From Collybiopsis luxurians FD-317 M1 (lineage: Eukaryota; Basidiomycota; Agaricomycetes; Agaricales; Omphalotaceae): a DNA stretch of 64,000 bases. The notes beneath the pieces are model-generated. The model saw only the letters and a list, made by a program, of their open reading frames with translations. It made no database searches and was not told the origin of the DNA. Location: assembly GCA_000827265.1 (NCBI GenBank), contig KN834775.1, positions 18,547 to 82,546 on the forward strand, in the 5' to 3' direction. Below, piece after piece: positions 54,911-64,000 of this stretch. The number at the start of each line of letters is the position of its first letter. The stretch's first letter is position 1. Position numbers and translations under genes: made by a program.

Positions 54911-57191
54911 TCAATGGTGCGTTTCCCATTTCTTCTTAATCAAGGAGGACGCACGTTCAGCTACGATGTATGCAGGAGCCATCGTATGGCCCGCTGTGAC
55001 GAGAGGCTGGAGCAAGATGTCTATCAGAATGAAAATCGGTGATAGGATGGAAAGACGCACAAGGATTGACGCATCAACAATTCTCAAGCCAGCCACACCC
55101 TTGACCAAAAGATCGGGGTTCACGACCCCATAGGTTGCATCTGGAGAAGTCATACTCGCAGTGCCGACTACGTGCTCATTGGGTCCGCCAATTGTTCGGA
55201 TGTAATCGTCCAACGCTTCGTCGCTTTCCAATGCTGCAGCAAGATTATCGGTCGGACTAGTAATATATCCATCCCATGCAGAGGCAGACACAAAGGACAC
55301 TGCTGTTCGAATGACTTCACGCATGGCTAGAAGATCAAATTGAGATGAAAGCGTTCTTGCATCAATCACTGGAGGAGCAAAGACACTTGGAGACGTAGAG
55401 TTGATAGTAATGGAACCTCCTGTGCATTGTATAAGAATGATTCGAGATCCAGGAGTTGCCACGTACGGGAGGTTGGGGTTAGTACCGCCGTAGACATGGT
55501 GAAAAACTTGCCAGCCGCTGGTACATTCGGGATATTTGCTGGCTGCATTCCGATGGCTGCGTGAGGTGCAGTGCTTCCCGATGAAGGGTCTTCTCCCAGA
55601 GTTGCCAGAATTGTGTGGTTGAATCTAAAATAGATACTAAGTCCTGAAGCTGCATCTACTAAGGGGCCCCGTTTTGTTCGCATCCATTGCTCGATAAGCT
55701 CATTTTGGAGAGTTTGATTTTGGAAGATTATATCATCTGTTTGAGCGCTGGCATTGACTATCCACACATTTTTGGCAGAAGCGTGAACTGACATGTTTTG
55801 ACCTACACTTGGAAGATGGACAAGAGGAGTAATGCCAATGGAGGAGAGGAATGTAGAATTCCCGATTCCAGAGTTGAGTAGTAATTGAGGGGTGTTTATT
55901 GCCCCAGTGGATATTACAACCTCTTTACTGGCATTGACTCGATGGAAAGGACCTTAAACCAAGTAAAATTAGCCTCAAAAATTGAATAATGCGTGTTGCA
56001 TGTACCATTGAGGTTCTGTGCAAATTCTACTCCCAGAACTTGTGGTACATGAGAATGAGAAGAGGTTTGAAGTACCCGAGAAACTCGGGCATTAACAAGG
56101 ACGTGGAGATTTTTTCTGTTTATAAATTCTGGTGCCAGATATGAGGCTGCAGCACTACTACGAGTTCCCTTATTAATTGTGTATTGACCCCAGCCTACGA
56201 TCGATTCTGAGGTTTACAATGAGAGGCTAACGAAAAAATGGCTTACTCGTCCCCAATGGATTGCCCGAATTGTAATCGAGATTAAACGCGAAGATACCGC
56301 CTAGCTCTTGGGAGGCTTGAAGACTAAGAGGGTTAATGGGAAGAGGAAACCCTGCCAATGTAACTGAATTGATGCCAGTAGTGCTGTGTACGGAGGGATT
56401 GTATTGTCCGGTAGTATTATGGTTATCGGCAGGAAGGGTCCATCGTTCATTCTACAATCAGGAAGATCAAAAATAGTCTACCTTAGGAGAGGCCGTTATA
56501 CCTTGGCTATGAAAGGCTGAATGCTATTCCACGACCAGCCCTCATCTCCGGTCAACCGAGCATAGCGATCCCAGTCGTCCCTAGGGCCACGGTTGTAGTA
56601 CATACCGTCTGAGCAAAGGTGGATATATAACATCAAGAATGCCGATTGGTTAAAAAACAACGTACTATGCGAGCTGCTTCCGCCAAGGATGAATGCGTGA
56701 GGAAAGTTGACAGATCGGTTGTTAAGAGCAGGCTGAGGAATAGTTGTCTGTAAATTAACCATTAGCACGGCTTTATCGTTCATAAAGAAGACTATTAACT
56801 GTATTCCACTCGTAACGCGAAGGTATAGTATATGTAAAGAGTGGAATATCAATGGCTAGTATTCCCATGTTCCTAGTCGAGAATCGAGCTTTGACCAAGA
56901 ACCGGTAAGCAGACTGGCTGGCAGAACGTACGGCCCTCCTGCTTCAATGACCAGGACATTAAATTTTTCATTTTCTGAGAGTCGATTCGCCACGACGCAG
57001 CCCGCCGTTCCTCCTGGATCACTATGAGTAGGATTCCTGGTAATATGAATGGATTACTTGCCTCCGAGGATAACGAAGTCGTAGTTGGTTGGTGGAATGT
57101 CCTGAATGTTCTCATATAAGGTTGCAATTGCAACGCGTTGCTGAAGAAGGACGAGTAGGAAGAAGACAGTAGTCAGGGGAATCGGGACCAT
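54911..57191 (-). CDS. Secreted GMC-family FAD oxidoreductase (aryl-alcohol oxidase/glucose oxidase class)
   Basis: About ten exons. The first are 57191-57062, 57013-56932, 56872-56800 and one starting at 56747; the last ends at 54911. The signal peptide [20 protein letters not shown] is followed by [20 protein letters not shown] (ADP-binding). Then LVIEAGGP, the GMC signature region [37 protein letters not shown], and substrate-domain blocks ([25 protein letters not shown]). C-terminal active-site motifs are EHVVGTASM and [15 protein letters not shown], the latter with the expected His. About 600 aa. GMC oxidases make hydrogen peroxide from alcohols or sugars outside the cell and feed peroxidases or Fenton chemistry in wood or litter decay. 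The exact substrate is not deducible. The first intron has a GC donor (GAG|GCAAGT). The final intron is near 55060-55000. Confidence 0.93.
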
Positions 57192-57222
57192 GGTTCTGCC
57201 TCTTCTTCGTTCTCTGAGCAGT

Positions 57223-57230
57223 TATTTATA
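57223..57230 (-). promoter_or_regulatory. TATA box of the GMC oxidoreductase gene
   Basis: TATAAATA on the minus strand, 32 bp upstream of the start codon at 57191. Confidence 0.65.
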
Positions 57231-57781
57231 CATTCCAGGACCAGCTGGTCAGGGGAATAGAAGTATGGGATGCGCACGAAGGCGGGGGTCAGCTGAAGTT
57301 GAGTAGATTCAAACTTGCTAGTACATTGACAGATTCGCTTGCGGAGCTGCTAAAATCTGAATGCGACTTTCACAACTTTACATACATGAACAAGTGGCCC
57401 GATAGCGTTGAGGAATTAATTTTGAAAATCCGTCAGGGTATCCATTCCTGGGGCACTTGGCTCCGGGCCATCGATGTCCCCTCAACTGAAGGGTGTCTTC
57501 AGCGTTAGCCATGCATGGCATAGTGCAATCTCCCTGAAGTAAATGAGAATGGCTGTGGTCTACATTTTTCAAGGACTACATGAACCTGTTGAGAACTTTC
57601 GCACAGCATTGACCCGAAAGGCTATTTGCTCAACAGCTTCCCTTTGACCCCGCATTATCTCTGCAAACACCTTAAGCTTCCGAAAGGGAACAAGGCATGC
57701 TATGAGTCGGGTGCTCTTCGATATTCCTATGCACTACGTCGGTTTATAAGTATCACCTTGCCATAACATTCCTCAGACAAT
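57231..57781. other. Divergent promoter region
   Basis: Between the GMC gene (-) and the gene starting at 57782 (+). TATAAG at 57745-57750 lies 32 bp before that start. An open stretch at 57299-57508 has no support as a gene. Confidence 0.5.
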
Positions 57782-58657
57782 ATGACTTTCTTCCAAGGAG
57801 CCAGCAACTTCACCATCAACTGCGGTTCCGATGGTCCAATTTTTCGCCAGATCAACGGTGATCTCCAAATTACTCACTCCGGTCGTCGTCGATGTGGTGA
57901 AAGCCGGTATGGACATGAATCGCTCTGCGGGCTAGTAGTTCACTTCTAATTGGAAACTCTCGAACATCGCTTTAGAAGCTGCAACAATTCGTCCACAAAT
58001 TCCCCAAGAACAAGCAGAAGAAGGTTTGAAGATGACCAGGAAGAATCTGGTACCAGCTACAATCAGTGAGGGAATTCCTATCATCTTGATGATACTCCAC
58101 TCTTACAATTTTTTACAAGTACCTTACCCGAACGTTACTACGACGTTCAATCTATTCCGAGGAACAATGCTCCCACTTATTTTGCAAACTCAAACCGAAA
58201 TCATTCAGAGGCCAGAGGTCATCGACACGAAAATATCCATAGAAGAAATAATCAGCAATCCCGACCAGTTCCCCGACGTCAGAGATCTTCTCATCCTTGG
58301 ATCACAATTCGAGGTGGAGAATATAACATTATTGGTGAAAATGGGACCTTTCACTACCACACATGGACAAATGGATACGACAGGCAAAGCGTCAACAATC
58401 ACGAACAAGGACGACGCCAACCCCAGTCTAACTATAGTCACTACGAATATACTTACAGTTACGCTACTACCGGTGCAGATTCCGAATATCAAGTCCCATA
58501 TGATCCGGCACCTGCATACCAGGAGAGTTCTCAAGATGAACTGTTGGAGTCCAACCCGAGAGAGAACAGCGAAGTCGATAGAGATATGCTTCTTCTTCCT
58601 ACATATTCCGAGGATGATACTACTCTTGCCCCTACGCGTGCTCTGGAAAAAGAATAA
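57782..58657 (+). CDS. Agaricomycete-type small protein, function unknown (first junction unresolved)
   Basis: The start MTFFQGASNFTINCGSDGPI matches a recurrent agaricomycete N-terminus (F-x-G-A-S-N-F-x-I-N-G-G), seen from memory in many small multicopy proteins. It continues GDLQITHSG. The main downstream exon starts after a TTACAAG acceptor near 58118 and ends at 58655-58657. It is polar and Tyr-rich (ERYYDVQSIPRNNAPTYFAN, GGEYNIIGENGTFHYHTW, YATTGADSEYQVPYDPAPAY), with a Ser/Glu-rich end. A middle exon (about 57974-58066, TSRRRFEDDQEESGTSY) joins the last exon in phase. I could not find a canonical donor that joins exon 1 to it in phase. The mistake may be mine, or the gene may be damaged there. 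A TATA-like box precedes it. Function unknown. Confidence 0.55.
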
Positions 58658-59026
58658 GTCTTTGTGTTTATCTTCAGTTCCAATTGTCGCACCACTTGTG
58701 AGCGATTGATCATTTTATCCGATAGAAACTGCCCTACTCTATATTTGTGATACCCATTGCGTCTTTGTAATCTTGAATAGTCGCTTGCTTTATGATACCC
58801 TAAAGGAATAAAAATGTTGCATAAGATTCACTCCTAGATAGAGTATGAGACTCGAGAGCAGACAGCATCGTCTGCATTGCCGCACGTCCGTTGGGTCTCA
58901 GGTTGGTCTCAGGTTGGACTTGAACTGCTGGATTAAGGGCAAGGCAAGACTGCGAAACCGAAGTAGCAGTGACTGAGTAAAGTACATATTTTGTAACAAT
59001 AGCAAACCAAGAATCAACAACTAACC
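58658..59026. other. Convergent intergenic region
   Basis: 369 bp between the stop of the small gene (+) and of SPT5 (-). A short direct repeat GGTCTCAGGTTGG occurs at about 58894-58916. Confidence 0.5.
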
Positions 59027-62000
59027 CTACGTCCAAAGCGCACATAACCAATCCTTCTGACATTCCCAGAAGGCACCTGCAGACTGCGAGTCGTTATCGC
59101 TCTCTACAACGATTAGTTCTGTATCCACTCCCAGGTCTGGTCTCTGCCTCATCTTGACCCTTTCTCCTTTCCTGGGGCCTGTAAGTACAATCGCTGGCTC
59201 GTCTTGTCTTTGTGGAAGTACAGGTCTGATGTATTTCATCAAGAACGATCTCTCCTCGCTCCCACCTTTCACTAGCTCAATCTTCAGTAATGCAGTCTGT
59301 TCGAAATTCCCTGCAACGCGCGAGGCGGCGAGAACGTGAGCTTGACAGAAGTCATATTTGCCATCAAGATAGTTGTCTCGCATTGATCCTCTTATTTCAA
59401 CGTGTAACTTCGTAAGATGGGATGCGAGGAAGGAATCCAGCAGCCAGTCTGGGGCATGTTCTGTACATTCGCATGATCAGTATATTTGTTGCAAGTAAGG
59501 CTGGGTATGAATAAACTTACGGAACTCCTCTCTGGTATCGACCTCATACCCACCCATCATAACTCCTGGTGTGCTAGGCATAAGCCCTGGTGTTGCGGCA
59601 AATGCACCCAGAGATGAACCAGATCCAATTCCGTAAAATCCAGGCGTTGGTAAAGCTGGTGTAGGCGCAAATGCGGGTGTGGCAGCCGATGCAGGAGTAG
59701 GGGCGCTCTATCAATTACAGAAGGTTCCTTATCAGTTTGCGCGGGAGTAGGATATAGTTCCAACTTACCCATATTCCAGCCGGTGTCGCAACCCAGTGGT
59801 CTCCAGAACTGCTCTTGCCATTACCCATGATAGTGTGGTCGTCAGGATCGCGCTCGAAAACCACCCTCCCTGGCGTAGCTCCTCCCCATCCACTGCTACG
59901 GCCATTGCCCATGATAGTGTTATCGTCAGGATCGCGACCTCCCCATCCTCCACCGCTACTACGACCGTTACCCATTATGGTGTTATCGTCAGGATCACGC
60001 CCTCCCCATCCTCCACCGCTACTACGACCGTTGCCCATTATGGTGTTATCGTCAGGGTCACGCCCTCCCCATGACCTGCCTGGCGTCGCCCCTCCCCATC
60101 CCCCGGTGCTACTTTTACCATTGCCCAGAATTGTGTTATCATCAGGATCATGGTCCCCACTACCCCATCCCGAACTACTCGCATACGGGTTGGGTGTCCG
60201 ACTACTGGAATTCCAAGCCGGTGTGGCCCCTCCCCAACCGCCCCTGTCCCTTTCATTGTTCGCATAAGGATTAGGTGTCTTACTGCCAACATTCCATGCT
60301 GGTGTCTGTCCTCCGTTATTTGCGTACGGGTTGGGCGTGCGACTACTAGAATTCCAAGCGGGAGTTTGTCCACCATTGCTCGCGTATGGATTTGGTGTGC
60401 GGCCCCCCCCTCCGTAACCAGGAGTACGACCACCGCCATTGGCATAGGGATTCGGAGTTCGACTTGTGAACGACGGAGGCCCCATTGAATTGTTACGGTT
60501 GTTACGACCCCAGGTCGCACCGGGTCCTTCAACGGGCTCAGTCTTGCCGTTGGGTCTAACAAGGTAATATTAGTAAACAGAAGGCGAAGCGCGAAAAAGG
60601 GCTAGACCTACAATTTCCTGTGAATCTTCGTTTTCTCGATGCTGATAACTTTATTTCCCGTGTTCAACTCCACCCTCGCCACACCTCCGTTTGTATCCTT
60701 CACAATGCCGACGTATCCCTTGTGCGGTCCTTTGATTACAACTACATGGACACCGATCAATCTGTCCCTGGGCCCTCTCCCCATCGCACCAGAGCCAACC
60801 ATTCCCCCAGCTGCACCGACTCCCTGAGCTCCCCCGGCTGCAGCAGGGTTCATCTTGGTCAAATCTGCGTTAGGTCCCAGTTTCATCAACGATCCTTTTG
60901 GTGCAACGGAAACGAGACCCCGAGCGCGAGTGACGAAGACTCCTCCATTTTCAGTTATTTCCCGGTTATGAAGAAAAGCGAAATGGGACTGGTGGATATG
61001 AAGTACGCGCCCTTTCCGACCCTGTAATAGTAGGCAAAATGTTAACATAAGAAAAAAATGAGCTGAAAACACGTACCTCTCCTTCTGTCTCCTTCATCAT
61101 GTCCCCGGTCCTCAGCTCATGCCCTTCAGAATCAGTAGCAATTGCTCTACTACTATCCCTTCGCATGGAAATCTGATGCGGATGTACCAATCGAGTTTGT
61201 GAGTTCTGATCCAAGACACGGAAAGAGTCGCGTTCAGTCTTGTAGATCACGCCGACGGTTTGTTGGCTGTCAAGAAACGAAGCAAGAGATCGTTAGCAAA
61301 AGTAAAATATATAGACGCAGGGGAAGACCTACTCCAACTGGACTAGATCGTGCAACTCATAATCTCCCACCGCATTGGTCGTATTCCCGACTTCTGCCGC
61401 CTCTCTCAGATCTTTCGAAAACACAGAAACCTCCTGCATCGACATATCACTCAAGAAAGTTACGACGCTCGAATTCGCTCCGGCGCCCGCCCCTGCGCCC
61501 GCAACTTTGTTCTCGGTAACAGCCACGACTAGTCCTGTCTCGCCAGCGTTCTTCCCGGACATGACTTTTACATGGTCTCCAGGTTTGAACCGCTTCCTAA
61601 CCGAGCGAGCGGGTAGATCAATCTTCATCCTCCCATCACCTTCGCCTTCCAGCGCCTCGGCAGTAATGGTTAAGACGTCTCCGGATATTTCTTCGACTAC
61701 CCCGTGTACACCTGCCTGTTCGCCTTCAAAGACTTCGACATGGTCACCAGGTTGGAGTACAGCAAGAGCTGCTTTTCGGGAAGCCTCGGCAATGATAGAA
61801 AGATCAACCAGGCCATCTTCGAGGGCCGAAGAACCATCTTGAGACCTCGAGAACATTGTAATTTCGTCAAGAGTCGGGTTCACGTCTTCGAGGACAATCG
61901 AATTTAGTTTGACATCTTTTTCGATGAACCCATCTTTATATGTGTCTCCCAGAAAAACGAAAACGGCTCCACGCTTCGTAACGGCGTTTCTCCCGTACAC

Positions 62001-63053
62001 CTTGATGACTTCCTCGTAATTGAACAAACGCTGTGGGGGACGAGAGGTTGCACTTCCCGCTGCCGGTATAAGACCTTTCTTACGCTTCTTCCCTCCATCA
62101 TTATCATCTCGAGGGTTGAGGTCGATGCGGGGAACGAATTTGAGTCCAACTTCGTCGCCGTTCTCGGTTATGTCCACGACTTGAGCCAGATCGCCTTGGT
62201 ATTTACCTCGGCGGAGACGGACCCAGGAGCCTGGGGTTACGTTCAGATCTTGTTTTTTGATCATCAATAGAGAGGCCATTTCATCTATGGGGACGAGATG
62301 GACGCCACGGGAAAGGTAGACTCCCACCAGGCCATTGCATGCCAGTTGGACTTGTTGTGAGGAGCGGGCTTCCACATATATCATTCCTGGCAAGGAGTCT
62401 CTTTGGAAAGCGGAGATGATGGAAAGAGGTTTGGCGGTATATTCAAGGTCAATGGATTTACGCATGAGACTGAAGACAATTTCTCGTTCCCGGCCAGGCT
62501 ACTGAGAATAAGAGAGAGACAAAAAATAAGTCATGAAGACTCTCACCTTTACTCGTACCTGCCATAAACTAGCATCATGTACGGAAGGCATTAAAAGTCT
62601 CTGTGGAATTTCGTTCATATCGCCCGTAAACCTGGACGGATTTCGGGTGTTGTATCGTTCGCGATACTCTCTCGCAATCTGCTCTGGACTTCTCTCATCC
62701 TCAGCTTCCAACTGCCTTCGTTTATCAAGTCTTGCATGATGTCTCCCGTCATCGTCAGCATCTGCGCCAGTTTCAATGAAGCCATCATTGGCAAACTCTT
62801 CATCCTCGTCTTCTTCCTCCTCGTCATCGGAGACTTCGGCTTCAAGGTCAATGAACCGAGCAAGAGGGTCTCGTTTATGCCGATGTTTCGCCCGTTTCTT
62901 TTCCTTTTTTCCCCCAGCCCGCTCTTCCTCCTCTTCCTCCTCTTCCTCGTCCTCGTCCTCGTCCTCTTCATCGTCGTACAGTTTTCTCTTCGGTGGAGAA
63001 TCCTCACCAGTTTCACCAAAAACTTCTTCGTGATGGTCTTCTACGTCTGACAT
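59027..63053 (-). CDS. SPT5: Transcription elongation factor SPT5
   Basis: Seven exons: 63053-62547, 62498-61333, 61266-61077, 61021-60612, 60555-59769, 59707-59521 and 59460-59027 (about 1,226 aa, all phases agree). There is an acidic N-terminus with a long Asp/Glu run (about residues 25-45). The NGN domain follows (PGREREIVFSLMRKSIDLEY, PGMIYVEARSSQQVQLACNG). A series of KOW domains comes next (TPGSWVRLRRGKYQGDLAQV, LQPGDHVEVFEGEQAGVHGV, FKPGDHVKVMSGKNAGETGL, GVHVVVIKGPHKGYVGIVKD). A repeat-rich C-terminal region (TPNPYAN...TPAW and DPDDNTIMGNGR units) precedes a last folded domain (PAIVLTGPRKGERVKM). With Spt4 it binds RNA polymerase II and controls pausing, processivity and capping. The start MSDVEDHHEE is preferred over the in-frame ATG at 63116. 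Confidence 0.95.
59790..60480 (-). repeat. Tandem repeats encoding the SPT5 C-terminal region
   Basis: Two repeat types are inside exon 5. About 60,480-60,180 encodes units like TPNPYANNGGQTPAWN, resembling known fungal SPT5 CTR repeats. About 60,160-59,800 encodes units DPDDNTIMGNGRSSGGGWGG, with two nearly identical 63-bp copies at 59938-60000 and 60001-60063 and two to three more diverged ones beside them. All keep the reading frame. Confidence 0.9.
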
Positions 63054-63880
63054 GGCGGTAAGAGGAAGAAAGTTGTTTAGGTTGTTTAGGTTGTTGGCCG
63101 TGCCGAAGAATTCCACTGTTCCAGACCGGCCCTTAAGAGGGCTTCACGTGCATAACTATTAATTTTTACAGTCCAAGTAGAGCCCACATTCTCTCGAAGC
63201 CAAGTTCGCGAGTCATGAGGAGAATTAATTTTTATATTTATCGCGCTCAAGGAGAACTCTGTTAAATTTTTTTTTTTCGTTTCATCTGTATTTTATCTGT
63301 ACCAAGGAGCCACAGTCTGAGTACTCGGGAAGAGTATGTATGGGTATGTGTAGGGTGTTATATCACTTTGGCAACAACTCTCAAATCTCACTTCAGACAC
63401 TACGTGATGAATAAAAGAATCGTCTTGGATCCCGGTTCATGGGGCTAGCTTGCTTGCAAGCGTTCTCAATGAACAACCGTCTTGTACATGGTCGACTACA
63501 TTAAAAGCTACCGTTTCAATCCCTGATCTGCACACTTCTTTTTCTGGCCTTTCGCACCCTCGGAAGAGTTGATAACCACACGTCTCGTCTCACACCCGTT
63601 TGGCATTGGTTGTGCGTGTCAATTGTCCTCTCCTTTCAACCCTCGAGATCTTAAATTGATGAAGGCTTCAGTTCAAAAAGGCTACAAGTGGTAGCCTTCA
63701 GACCAACTGCCCTTCATAGTCTTTTCTTATCGGCAATACTATCGTACTGTTGTACATTGCGACCAGAAAGTTGGTTTGAAACGGGAGTGGCAAGTGAAAC
63801 TGGAGGATGTCGGCATAGCAGAAGGCGGGAATGCAAGTTAATTAAATCCGAAATTCCGGAGCTTGCCTCATAAGCGCTTA
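63054..63880. other. SPT5 upstream region, no gene recognised
   Basis: About 830 bp with the SPT5 promoter. It contains a direct repeat GGTTGTTTAGGTTGTTTAGGTTGTT near 63071-63095, just upstream of the start. A short frame at 63688-63873 is unsupported. Confidence 0.5.
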
Positions 63881-63886
63881 AGCAGG

Positions 63887-64000
63887 TACCCAGCCCGATT
63901 GGGCAAAAGATCCTGTATACTGGTACTGGTGGTTATGTGCCCAGCACAATTGGGCATTGTCTTTTGAGGTGCCCAGGCCCCCTGGTTATTCCGGGATACA
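63887..64000. repeat. Short inverted-repeat cluster at the window end, possible repeat-element start
   Basis: TGCCCA-GCACAAT-TGGGCA (63938-63956) is a perfect 6-bp-arm palindrome. Related CCCAGCCCGATTGGGCA (63889-63905) and GTGCCCAGGCCCCCTGG (63969-63985) flank it. Three variants of one motif in about 100 bp suggest the edge of a repeat continuing beyond the window. Confidence 0.4.

Noticed and set aside
57299..57508. 69-codon frame in the GMC upstream region
   Set aside because: It overlaps the promoter region, is short and has no motif.
59815..60267. Long + strand frame opposite the SPT5 repeats
   Set aside because: Created by the repetitive sense codons; antisense shadow.
61375..61842. 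155-codon + strand frame opposite SPT5
   Set aside because: Antisense shadow of the KOW-domain exon; no independent support.

Overview
This window is nuclear DNA of a filamentous basidiomycete, most likely an Agaricomycete. The gene-dense part has compact genes with many introns of about 50-60 nt. It carries a basidiomycete-type seven-transmembrane (DUF6533-like) gene, a small gene with an agaricomycete-style N-terminus, and single-copy eukaryotic core genes (STT3, SPT5, DCTN5, guanylate kinase). The species cannot be named from the sequence alone.

Region 1 (1 to about 11,700) is a transposon graveyard that is AT-rich and almost free of CpG. In order it holds: the 3' end of a Ty3/Gypsy chromovirus with its LTR; a decayed multi-exon gene with a SAM-like C-terminus; a DDE transposase relic split by a foldback MITE, with two more MITE copies nearby; and a truncated Ty1/Copia element with degenerate palindromic repeats upstream. 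Stop codons in the retroelements are mostly TGA/TAA and fit C-to-T decay.

Region 2 (about 12,000-27,660) is gene-dense: an SKT5/CHS4-like chitin synthase activator (-) divergent from dynactin p25 (+); STT3 (+); an unassigned twin-CX3C protein (-); a 24-exon secreted neutral ceramidase (+); a small orphan gene (+); and a TEA/ATTS-domain transcription factor (-).

Region 3 (27,657-34,217) is a 6.5-kb stretch with no recognisable gene lying upstream of the TEA factor. It contains a perfect 14-bp inverted repeat and a 115-bp tandem duplication.

Region 4 (34,218-45,844) holds an EF-hand MscS channel (-), a full ABCC transporter (-), guanylate kinase (-) only 52 bp upstream of it, and a divergent STK32/YANK-like kinase (+).

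Region 5 (45,845-51,254) has a broken tandem copy and an intact copy of the DUF6533-like gene, a tRNA-Gln(CTG) with a tiny intron, and UDP-glucose 4-epimerase.

Region 6 (51,700-58,660) has three flavoenzyme genes in a row: an intronless nitroreductase, an AIF/AMID-type oxidoreductase and a secreted GMC oxidoreductase. A small lineage-type gene follows. Region 7 (59,027-63,053) is SPT5 with an unusual repeat-rich C-terminus. The window ends in an intergenic stretch with short inverted repeats.

Cell-surface work recurs: chitin synthesis (SKT5), N-glycosylation (STT3), UDP-galactose supply (epimerase), ceramide hydrolysis and mechanosensing. These are ordinary neighbours, not an obvious operon-like system. 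The least expected features are five inferred GC-AG introns, the nested MITE family, the twin-CX3C protein, the partial tandem duplication and the structured empty region. Exon coordinates were worked out by hand from reading frame, splice signals and family conservation, and have not been confirmed by transcripts.
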